DNA of 64,000 bases, from positions 54,569,676 through 54,633,675 of the forward strand of contig CM049316.1 of assembly GCA_026874595.1 (NCBI GenBank). The letters are read 5' to 3'. Under the pieces are notes generated by a model. That model ran no database searches. It saw only the letters and a program-made list of their open reading frames with translations, and was not told the origin of the DNA. The DNA comes from Sipunculus nudus (Eukaryota; Annelida; Sipuncula; Golfingiida; Sipunculidae). Numbering within the stretch: position 1 is the first letter of the stretch; every line of letters begins with the position of its first letter. This document shows positions 48,041-60,100 of this stretch, piece after piece. Position numbers and translations under genes: made by a program.

Positions 48041-48145
48041 ATGGCAACAGGGTCAGTGCTGGTGGTGCTGGTACTGCTGATGCAGATAGTAAAATGTCAG
48101 ATTGCTCCAACCACCCCTAACTTTATAGTAATGCTGATGGATGAC
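48041..48145 (+). CDS. GALNS: GALNS exon 1: signal peptide and DD metal ligands
   Basis: Reads [20 protein letters not shown], then [15 protein letters not shown]. Hydrophobic core at residues 5-16 with likely cleavage near Cys19. Donor GATGAC|GTGAGT, phase 0. Confidence 0.93.
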
Positions 48146-51100
48146 GTGAGTAACTCACTGTTTTATTTATTTGTAATTGTATGTCAGGAAATCCTCCAGA
48201 GGTTCATGATAAAACTAGTCGTTTTTTAAAGGATAGGTCTATGGCCTGTTTGTGGCACTGTCTTTTTAATTAGGATGAAGTAATCCATGTGATAAGAATG
48301 ATATGATATTATTATTAAGCCATCTGGCCCTGGATTTCCAGGTTTAAAATGCATAGGGTTACAAATAATCAAGAAGTCATATTCCTGTTGTTAAGACAGA
48401 GGTAATCTCTGAGGTTCTATAATGAGATTTCACCATTATGCCATCAAGGCATTGGCATGGTTCAAACCGAGGACTTTCAGCTCCGAAGTCCAATGCCTGA
48501 ACCACTAGGCTATGTCCTACCCCTTAAAAAATAGAAGTTTTATGCCTTACACTAACAGTGACTCATATCAAATAGTTACTTTACCTGGATCACTAAAAAT
48601 TAAGCTTGTTGACATGAACCCTGTTACATGATTTGTTTCAGAAAACTTTCATTTAATTGTATCGCCAGACAGTCTGGAGATACTATGGTTTAGGCACGGT
48701 CGAGCCGCCGCCGCCGCCGCCGCCGCCGTGCAGCCGCCGCAGAGATTTCTTTTGGACACAATAACTCAAAAAATATTTCACGGATCTATACCAAACTTGG
48801 TATATGTATAGATATGGGTGAGAGGACGACGCCTATTTAAAATGAGGTCATGACCTCAACTAGGAGAGTGACCTTGACCTTGAATAGGTTCAATTTTGGG
48901 GAAAATCACACAAATTCTTAAATATCTCAAGAAAACTTGCATGGATTGATCCCAAAATCAAGTTGATCGAAGATCGTGGATAGGGTTGTCATGTTCCAGA
49001 AACTGGTGGCGCCACCTATTATTCTTTACTTGTTTTCATGCCATTTAATATCCCCAAAATTGCCACTTGACAGTACTGTGAGCATTATAAGTCAAAAATT
49101 AATGGACAGATTTCTTTCATATTATGCAAATATATAGATATGGGTTATGGGATGATGTTTATTTAAATTGGGGTCATGACCTTTCCTATGAGAGTGGCCT
49201 TGACCTTGAATTTTGCCATATATGGTGAAAATCACACAAAATCATTAATTTCTCAATAAGGGATGCATGCATTGGTCCAAAAATCAACTTGACCGAAGAT
49301 CTTGGATAGTGATGTCATGTACCGGAAACAGGTGGCGCCACCTGTTGTTCTTTTACTTGTTTTTGTGCCGTTTAATACCCCATCATTGCCACTTAACAGT
49401 ACATTTATAACCTGTGAGCATTATAAGTCAAAAACTAATGGACAGATTTCTTTCATATTATGCATATACATAGACATGGGTTATGGGATGATGTATATAT
49501 AAATTGGGGTCATGACCTTTCCTATTAGAGTGGCCTTGACCTTGAATATTGCCATATATGGTGAAAATTACACAAAATCATTAATATCTCAATAAGGGAT
49601 GCATGCATTGGTCCAAAAATCAACATGTTCGAAGATCTTGGAAAGTATTGTCATGTACCGGAAACAGGTGGCACCACCTGTTATTCTTTTACTTGCCACT
49701 TAACAGTATTGTGAGCATTATAAGTCAAAAACTAATGGACAGATTTCTTGCATATACATAGACATGGGTTAGGGGATGATGTATATTGAAATTTGGATCA
49801 TGACCTTTTCTATGAGAATGACCTTTTCTATGAGTGTGGTCTGATATTAATTGTTGCTGAAGATGGGGGGCCTATTCTTAAAGGGGGGGGGGGGATTAAT
49901 TGTCTGGGGATACTATGGCACAAAGAAATATCTAGTTTTTTTATGTACAATTAAAATGTATTACAATGTATTAATGAAAAAATAAGTTACTTACATGATT
50001 AATTAAAATATGGAACTTTTTCATTACCTTCCCAAGTACTCTGTTAGATGATATTAGGAGAATATCAAGAGATTATACATTTGAACTGCTTTATTTAAGA
50101 TTCTATATGATGTCAACTCTCGGGATAAAATTATTAGGTGTTTGGTACTGGTACTAGGTGTATACTACAAAATGTTAATCTTTAGGTGGGACTTAAATAA
50201 TATATTTAGAATTATCTACAGTATTTCAGGTAAGGCAATTCTTACAAAGAGAAATTGGACTTTTTTTCTGCAAAACCAATATTTAAAATTAGAGCAAATA
50301 TCAAAGGTAGACATTTTCAACTGTTGTGTTGTGCAACTGTTGTAAATGTCTTCACTTGAAAGTATATTCTGAATCTGCTATGTGTATATTTAATCACTTA
50401 TTTTTGAATGCCAGGTAATATAGGACTCAATACAGAACTGGAGAAAATTAGATGCAGATGGTGTTTAAATTTGATATATTCCATACTGATTAAATACAGT
50501 GAACTCCCGCATGACGACCACCCCCTTAACATGACCATTCCGCTAACACGACCACTTTTCTTGGTCCCAGAATTGTCTAATATAAATTATCATATAAGAA
50601 ACTTTGGTAACAGGACCACCCCGCTATCACGACCAACAACCACCTTTTTTGGTCCCGACCTTCAGATGAGCCCCCGTATTACGACCACCGGCCCGTGGCG
50701 ATAGCGGCCCGTAGAGCAGATGAAACGCTCATCGCCGAGCTTGGACTTAATAGCCCGTGATTAGTTAGCCGTACACCTGGGAAAGTTCACTTTCATCTGC
50801 CCAGCAATAGTTAGACTTGTTTATAATGCCGCCCAACCTGTTAGCCAAACTATACACATCAATAGATACTGGACTCCATGGTCCGTTACATTGTTTTGTT
50901 GAGTGCGGCTGTTAGATAAGCATAAATTTAACATATTGATCAAAAAGGAGTTTGGCAAACATAACTGACACCACACGCATACAATCAATAATGTAAAACT
51001 GTTTCAACTCACATTTTAATGATCAATCACGAACCATATAAATAACACTTAGAATTTGATATGTTCATTCTGTTCTCACCGCGTGTTCGACATCAGACCA

Positions 51101-54100
51101 TCTACATGTAAAGACCAATGCTGCAGGAATTACTTCAATGCCAACTCGTAAAAAATCTAAAAAGCTCTAGAACTCATCAAGACCGCCGAGACTCAGCCCG
51201 GTACAAGTCAAAGAAAACTAGCCACTCAGTTAGGGATTTTAAATTAAACAGGGACAACAACTTGACATTTACTTAAAATACCCATATTATCACCTGCGTT
51301 AATATTGGCAGACTAATGTACAAGCATCCCGCTAACACGACCACCCCTCTAACACGACCATTTTGCCTGGTCCCTTAGGTGGTCGCGTTAGCAGGGTTTT
51401 ACTGTATATTGCTAAGTTTCCTGGTTTGACTGTTTCACCTGACATGTAGTGTTCAAATATTTATGATACCTGTAGGTGGATAAGAAATGAAAGCAGTGAA
51501 AACTATGCAGATATTGAGATAATCATCTTTACATATTACCTCAGTAATTGAAAAAATGCAGTTAATTTTGCCAGGTGACTTTTTTTAACACATTTTCAAA
51601 ACACAAAATGAATATAAGAAATTTTTACTGGACTCCTTATATGTTCTTGTTCATTCCAGATGGGTTGGGGTGACCTTGGCACATATGGAGAACCAAACAG
51701 AGAAACGCCAAATTTAGACAAAATGGCTGCTGAGGGCACACTCTTTACTAATTTCTACTCAGCAGCTGGCATCTGCTCTCCATGTAAATACATGCCTTGT
51801 GTTGCATACTTTCCTAATATCAGGCTTGGGTCAAGTACAGGGGATCTGTACTTCAGTACAAGGACCATTACTTCAACTTTTGACAAGTACAAGTACAGAA
51901 TTATTTAGGTGTACTAGAGTACAGGAGTCGGTACTTAATCAAAGTACAAGTACTTTTATCATTTAATTCATTGTATATATCTGGAATATATACTTAAAAT
52001 GAAACAGATAGCAGAATTTGGATTCAGTGAGAAAATTCTGAAGATTCTGTAAGAACGATCAGTCTGTCTTAGTGCCTAAATATTCTGAACATCAAAAGGT
52101 TACCTCATGCTGTGTTTATGGTTAGTAGATATAAGTTTTTTTTTGGTTTAAATCTTGTACTTGACTAATACTAAATTTTTCAAGACTATTTTTTTAAGTA
52201 CAAATACAGTACAAGTACTGTACTTGGTTAAATAAACCAAGTACAAGTACAAAGCAAGTACTCATATATTTGTACTTAGGTACAAGTACATGTACTTGAC
52301 CCAAGCCTGCATTATATGGATATGTGTTCTTGATCAGAATAATTTGACCAGCTAACAACAGAAGTCACCTCTATTACACTCTTATCAGCAGTACCTAAAA
52401 ACAGCACTCGGAGATTTCTGGAGCAAGACGTCCCTAATATTTTATTATAAATGTACCCAAACCCTTTCAGTATGAGAATGCAGATATAGAAGTATTTTCA
52501 CTGACCCCCTTTTAATGCTAGTGGAAACTGCTTCCAGCACTCCTCTCTGAAATTTACATGTATGGCTTCAAAGTTTTGAGTTAAATGGCGGATATGTGAT
52601 TTAATTTTCAGAAGATAAAAAAAACATTTAGTTATTTTCTACAGTTTTATGTGTGCCAAGTAGCCACTTAAATATGCAACATCTTATTATTATATTCAAA
52701 TTATTGACCTTTATATGTGTCCTCACTCAGATCATGTTGTATTTCACATGATGAACTCTATATTCATACACATATTGCATTACTCTTGCATGACCTTTGA
52801 CCTCTTTCAGCCCGGGCCTCGCTGCTAACTGGAAGGTTACCAGTCAGAAATGGATTCTACTCAACTAATGAAAAAGCCAAGAATTGTATGTTCATTTTTG
52901 TGAAATATTTAAATTTTCATTACATTAGGTATAAGAATGGTGCGAATGGTCTCTGAATTCCAATTATATATTTCAAATGAAAAAGCTATGAATTTGCATT
53001 TATACAGATATTGAACATTTTAACAGTGAGTTTGTGATTTGAGTTATATTTCTAGTGGTTATGTAAGAAACATTTGGGGTCTTTATTCTCACTAATTGAG
53101 GTCCTCAGTTGGGATGTTTCTTTGTAAGTTATCACTAATTATATTATTTTTATTCTTTGATGATAAATTTATTATGAAACATTTGTTTTTCTGTTTTGTT
53201 TTATTAACAGCCTATTTGCCACAAGAGGTGACTGGTGGTATCATTGACTCTGAAGTGCTCTTTTCTGAAGTTCTCAGGGACCATGGCTATAAGAACAAAA
53301 TCATAGGAAAGTGGTAAGGCACTGCAGGGCTATTGTCAGTAAAATTTAGTATACTGAATTGATCTATTAAACACGATAATAAAGAAAGAGTAAAAAAGTA
53401 TGTGACCCCTTAGTGCATACTCTGCATACCCTTAGTGGAGAACAACAGTATCCATGGTTTATACATGACAAAAAAGACTTGGTGATCAATTGATATCTTC
53501 AGAAAAGGGAAACTTTAAGAACAAACCATAGCATCTGTAACAAACGCTGAACCCTTTCATGATTTGAGAAATATTGAATAATTTCTGACTCTTTTATGTA
53601 ATATAGATTCCTTTGGGTTTTGCCCCACCCCGAGTTTCCAAGGCCCTTTCAGGAGTTCCCACAAAGGTCCAAATATTAAAAGTTTTCCTTAAAAGCTGCT
53701 GCCTCACTCTGTCCCTGGGAGTCTTTTCACAGTTAAGTTCTGACAAACCTGCTTTTTAAGGCCCCATGGGGAGTTCAGGAAAAAAGTCCAGATTTTCAAA
53801 ATTTGTTTCATTTTATGGGCAAGGCAATAAGAATGGGATTTATCGTACATTTTTAATGGTAATTACTGACCTTTTGATGCAAGTTATTTTTTTTTTTCAG
53901 GCATTTGGGACATTTACCTCAGTTTTTACCGCTACGTCATGGCTTTCATCAGTGGTTCGGTGCACCAGATTGTCACTACCACTGGGATGGCAAGGTTATA
54001 CCAAATATCCCTGTGTATAAAGACAACCTGATGCAGGGCAGGTCAGTGTGACCTCAAACTCTGTAATATCACCAGGCAACATTGGTGACTATTGTAAAGT

Positions 54101-57100
54101 TGTCAATTTTTTTTATTGAAGTTTTCACCATTTAAAAAGTAAAAACACTTAAAAAGCCTGTGTTAAAGTGTTTTTCATTTTGAAAAATCCCGAAATATTA
54201 GTGTGTATGTATGTAGTCTCCAGACAGATGATCCATGATGAAAATGTGTGTATCAGGATATTCTTTTTTTTCTAAAAGAATTTCATTTTGTCTTTCGTTT
54301 TGTCAAAGTGGTCAGATTGATATTTATATTAAACTTTTGAATTCTGACATTATTGACCAACAATTTTAATGAAATAACATTAATGCTCTTTTTTTGGACA
54401 AAGCAAAGAGTTTACGTCAGGTGATTACTATATACCAGTGCCTTTAGTATTGAATATTTTATGTATAAACCAACTCATGTGATAAGTTGTATTTTTTTCC
54501 TTTAAGTATGATGGAGCTTCTAAGACTGAAGTTCTAATATGTACAATCTTGAGTGATAAGTTGTATTTATTTTCTTACAGGTATTATGAAGATTTTAAGA
54601 TAGACCTAGACACAGGCTTGTCTAATCTTACTCAGGTTTACATTCAGGTGAGTTGGGTCAAGGGATAGAAAACTAGTTGTAAAGAGATGGGCTGCATTCA
54701 CAGGGTACTTGTGGTCATTTAAGCAATACTAATTAATCAATTATCAGGATTTGTTTTGTTCTTTATGGTTGATTTCATTTTATCCCCAGACAAAGTCGGG
54801 AGATACTATGTTATCATGACGGTCCGGCAGCCGCCGCCACCGCTGCCGCATATAAATCTTGTTGGCACGATTACTCAAAAAATATTTTACGGATCTTTAC
54901 CAAACTCGGTATATGTATAGATATGGGTGAGAGGACAAAGCCTATTAAAAATGTGGTCATGCCCTTTACTAGGAGAGTGTCCTTGACCTTGAATAGGTCC
55001 AATTTTGGGGAAAATCACACAAATTCTTAAATATCTCAAGAAATCTTGCATGGATTGATCCCAAAATCAAGTTGACCAAATTAGACCATGGATAGGGTTG
55101 TCATGTTCCAGAAACTGGTGGTGCGACCTATTATTCTTTACTTGTTTTCGTGCCTTTTTAATACCCCCAAAATTGCCACTTGACAGTACTGTGAGCATTA
55201 TAAGTAAAAAACTAATGGACAGATTTCTTTTATATTATGCATATACATAGATATGGGTTATGGGATGATGTCTATTTAAATTGCCATGGGTTCATGACCT
55301 TTCCTATACGGGTGGCCTTGACCTTGAATATTCACAAATTTTCTGAAATTCACACAAAATCTGAGATATCTCAGTAAGGGATACATGGAATTATCCAAAA
55401 ATCAAATTGACCGAAGATCTTGGATAGCTTTGTCTTTTGCAGGAGACAGGTGGTGCCACCTTGTGTCATTATCTTGTTAAAATGATGTTTAAGCAATAAC
55501 TTTGTAAGAATTTGAGGTACAGTCACCAAACCACAGGTTTGATGCATCTTATCAACAGCTAGGTCAAGTTCGAACATGGATGACCTTGATGCATTTTTCA
55601 AGGTCACAGCAGCGATTTTGCTAAAATAATATTAGGGCAATAACTCAAAAAGAATTTGTGGTACAGTCACCAAACATACAGTTTAGATGCATCTTATCAA
55701 GGGCTAGGTCAAGTCCGAATATGGATGACCTTGATGCATTTATCAAAGTCACAGAGGCGATAACGCTGAAATGATGTTAACTTTTATATCTCACTGAGGG
55801 ATGCATGGATTGGTCCAAAAATCAAATTGACATAAGATCTTTGATAGCATTGTTTTCTGTTTGTAAGGTGGCACCACCTTATGTTGTTTTCTTGCTAAAA
55901 TGATGTTTAAACGGAATAACTTTGTAAGAATTTGAGGCACAGTCACCAAACCACAAGTATGATGCATCTTTGTCAACGGCTAGGTCAAATTTGAACATGG
56001 ATGACCTTGATACATTTTTAGCTCAGCTGACTATAAGTCATCTGAGCTATAGTCATGGTCCATTGTCCGTCGTCCGCCCGTCCGTCCGTCCGTCTGGATG
56101 TCCGTCCATAAGACTGGCACGTTTCGACACCGTTGGACCTACGAATCTGAATTTCGGCATACAGTTAGATGTCCCCATAATCTCCTACCATGCCAAAAAT
56201 TGGGTCAATAGGACTTCGTTCCCCTGAGATATTAAGGAAAAACCTCAATTTTTTATTAAAAATCTATTTTCACACTTCAGGACTGCCTAAAATCAAAACC
56301 ACTCATCTGGTTATCTTCATATTTACCATAAATATTCCTCTATATAGTTCCTATGTACATGCCAGATATTAAGTCAGTATTATATAATTTAAAAAAGTTA
56401 TGGGCCCAAACATAATGGACTTTGTAAAAAAATCAGGAAGATATTTGGTCACTTAAGACCAAAAGTGTTAAAGGTAGGGACTTTTTTCCAGTAATACAAC
56501 TTATATCAATCAAAATTTAATTGTATACCAAAAATTAGATCAAAATTTGTTAAATTTTTTTAAATATTGGCAAAAATATAAAATTGGTACCTTAAATTTT
56601 GCCGAACTTTGGCCATGGCACGTTTTTTTCCTGTAAGTACTGTGGATTTAATTTTCACACCATGTATACATAAGGATTTAATCTGTTAAAATCTGAAATT
56701 TGAAAATAAAAGCAGCAAAATTAGGCTAGTTATTGAATTTTTTTTGGAGGCTCTTGTTGTATTCCCTTACATTGTCAAGCAGTCCACTTTGATGACTGTA
56801 GGTCATTCAGTGCACATCTCTATGCTCCCCAGGCTGTTGACATAATTTTAGAAGTCCCCAAAATCTCCTACCATACCGAAAATTGGGTCATTAGGACTTT
56901 GTTCAGGACTTCAAGATATTAAGGAAAAAAAACTCTGTTTTCCATAAAAAAAGCCATTGTTACACTTCAGGGCTGCCTAATATCAAAACCACTGATCTGT
57001 TTTTGATCATATTTAGGATTCACATTCTTTTATACATTTTCTATGAACATACCAAAAATTAGGTTAGTATTGGGTATTATTTTGAAGTTATGGGCCAAAA

Positions 57101-60100
57101 CATAATGCAATTTGTTAAAAAATCAGGAAATATATATACTCACATGAGAATTGCTGAACCTAGAGACTTTTTTTCAGGAATATAACTTTATTTAATCAAG
57201 ATTCAATTGTTTACCCAAAATTAGATCTGAATTTTGCAAATTTTTCAAGTTATTAGCATAAATAAAAAATCAATACCTTAAATTTTGTCCAACTTTGGCA
57301 CTGTTGATTTAATTTTCACAGCATATATACATAAGGATTTAATCTTTTAATATCTGAAATTTCAAAGAAACTGATTGGAAAGAATAGCTTTTATTCATGT
57401 TTTCATACACCATGTCAAGTGTTGTTTACATCTAGCCCACCTAGTAGTACAGCCTTCACTTGCATTATGTAACCCACCCCAGGCAGCTTGCCTTGGGTCA
57501 GCTTGGCCACTACCAGCAGGCTTCCCCTCTGCTCTGCACTCCCTCCCCCCCCCCCCCCCCCCAGATGGTGCATAAACTAGATGAATGTTATTATTTTCTG
57601 TATGTGATTCATTCTTATTCTAGGCTATGCTACATTTTAGACTTTGTATTGTACCACCAGGGTTACAATGATTAAAGTGTACATTTAATTGTGTCCACAA
57701 AGTGGTGTATTGCTATGAAAGTGTGGATGTTCATGAGATAAGTAATTCCTTACTTCAGAGGAGTAAAAACTTCACCAGGTGTGAAATTGACTATTAATTT
57801 CAGTAATTAATTAAAACTTGGATAGTAATTAGCACAATGATATTGTTTGCTTCTCATTCAACCAACAGTGTGTATACTTTATTTGAAAAGATGTTTTATT
57901 TTATCAAATTTACTGAATCTTTTATTTTATTTTGGTGAATAAAATTAAGCAGGTACTGAAAACTCCAATGTGCAAAACTTTTTAAAAGTGATTCAAGGAA
58001 TATTCTTGTAGATGCCATGTTGTGGCATTATTTTCTTTTAAATTCAGTTTAAACATTTATGATTCAAAAATAATAAAATATATGTGTATGCATAATATGA
58101 CCCAATATGAGCTACACTCTGGATATATGATGATTGCAACATTTGCAACAATTCTAATATTTTAACTTATAGTTTCAGTTTTTTACTCTGTATATATAAT
58201 GATTGCAACTTTTGCAACAATTCTAATATTTTAACTTATATTTTCAGGTTTTTTCATTTGAAATTTATAAAACCTGTAAAAAAAATGATTCAGATAAAAG
58301 CTTCTTAATGGAAAAAGTGGATATGCTTAAAAAAATAGGCTTATATATAAACTTAAATGCATTATTCCCTTGAAAGTGAAATGAAGGTATTAGTCCATTC
58401 TGTCCACTTGCCTGTCCATCTGTAAATTTTCCATCTGTAAATTTTCATACATTACAGTATCTCAAAACTTTTACTGTTTTTCTTCATGACAGTCTTGTCA
58501 GAGTATTAGTTTGCAATCATATATTTAGAACTTTACTATAACCAATTAGGAGGGCCCCTTTCCTCTTAGCTTTTCATATTCTTATATAAATGAAAAACAT
58601 TACAATAGAATATTTCTACATCCACCTTCGTGCTGCCCTCACTTTTACCTTCTCCGAACCCCATCCCAAAGTCAGCCTCAGTAAGCAAGAACAAGATGAA
58701 TCAGATATATTCATACTTTAATATTTTATATAACTATTCGTCCATAGGTACCTAATTACATGCCAGAAATTATGTCAAAATTGTGTAATATGTAGACATA
58801 GTGGGCATCACAATAATGTACCTTGTCAAGACTAAAGAGATATTGTGTCATACAGTCACAAATTCATAAATCACTTCATCAGCATAGTTAATCATAACAT
58901 CATATCTGTCAAATTAAAAGCTTGCAGACTACCATACACTTTAGATCCTTCAACAAATAGCCTTATCATCATTCTACTACTGCTTATTACTGCTGTCATT
59001 GCATTCATATTTGCTCAAATATATCACAATTTTCTACACCTCTTCAATAAATAAAAAATAAACCACTATATATGACTCTATTAATCAATCAGTCAGGTTA
59101 TTTCATTTATCATTTACTCACATATTACATTACATTCCTTTATAATAGCCCAACATGTCCATGATATTCATAAGCTTTATCGACTCGATATAGTATCACA
59201 GTGGAGAAACATTTATGGTCCAATCACGATCAGCTGAGCGCCGTGACCCATGGGTCCCTTGTTTCAAGGTCACAGCAGCAATAATGTTATTACGGCAATA
59301 ACTCAAAAAAAATTGTTGGTACAGTCTCCAAACTTACAGGTTAGATGCATCTTATCAAGGGCTGGAGGGAGGGGGGTTAATTGTCTGGGGACGTTATGGC
59401 ACCGCAGGTGCCAAGAAATATATAGTTTAATCATAAAATAGAAGACCTATAAATTGAACACCAAAGAGCTCCCCATGTGGTGTGTTTTAAATTTTACTAT
59501 GATCAATTCAAAACAATGCATAAAAGTAGTTATTTATTACTTACCATGGATATGCACTGCCTCCTGGTGCTATATAAACAATAACAATACAGGGAGCTAA
59601 TTCATGATGTATTTAAGTTGTGTTGTTCTGTACAGAAACAAGATGGGCACTTGAACCCTTTATTGAAACACCAGAGGAAACCATGATACTTTAGATGCAC
59701 TTATTAAATTTATCATATTTTTAACTCTTACTGTATCGATTTCCAGGAAGCCTTGGACTTCCTCCAGCAGCAGGCCGGTTCCGCTGAGCCGTTCATGATG
59801 TACTGGGCACCAGATGCTACACACACCCCAGTGTATGCATCAGAAAAGTTCAGGGGAAAGAGTCGCAGAGGACTGTGAGTTGTCCTGTTAATTCAGACTG
59901 GTAGTTACTGGTTCTTCTGTTACCAGTACATAAAAAAAAAACAAGCCATACCCAGCCATTCAACTGTTGGTTTGAACAGTTTCAATTAGCCTGTCTCTAT
60001 GGTGTGAAAAATCACTAAATTCATGAGTAGCTACTAAAATACATGTTAATATATCTGCCAGACCTTTATGTAGCTGATCTCTTTTCTGCAGTTTCAGGAG

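Noticed and set aside
48450-48522. Functional tRNA gene
   Set aside because: A and B boxes are good but no convincing acceptor stem or clean anticodon arm, so SINE head is the better reading.
55371-55976. Two similar minus-strand frames ([17 protein letters not shown])
   Set aside because: They arise from duplicated family A units; similarity reflects DNA repeats and there is no splice or start context.
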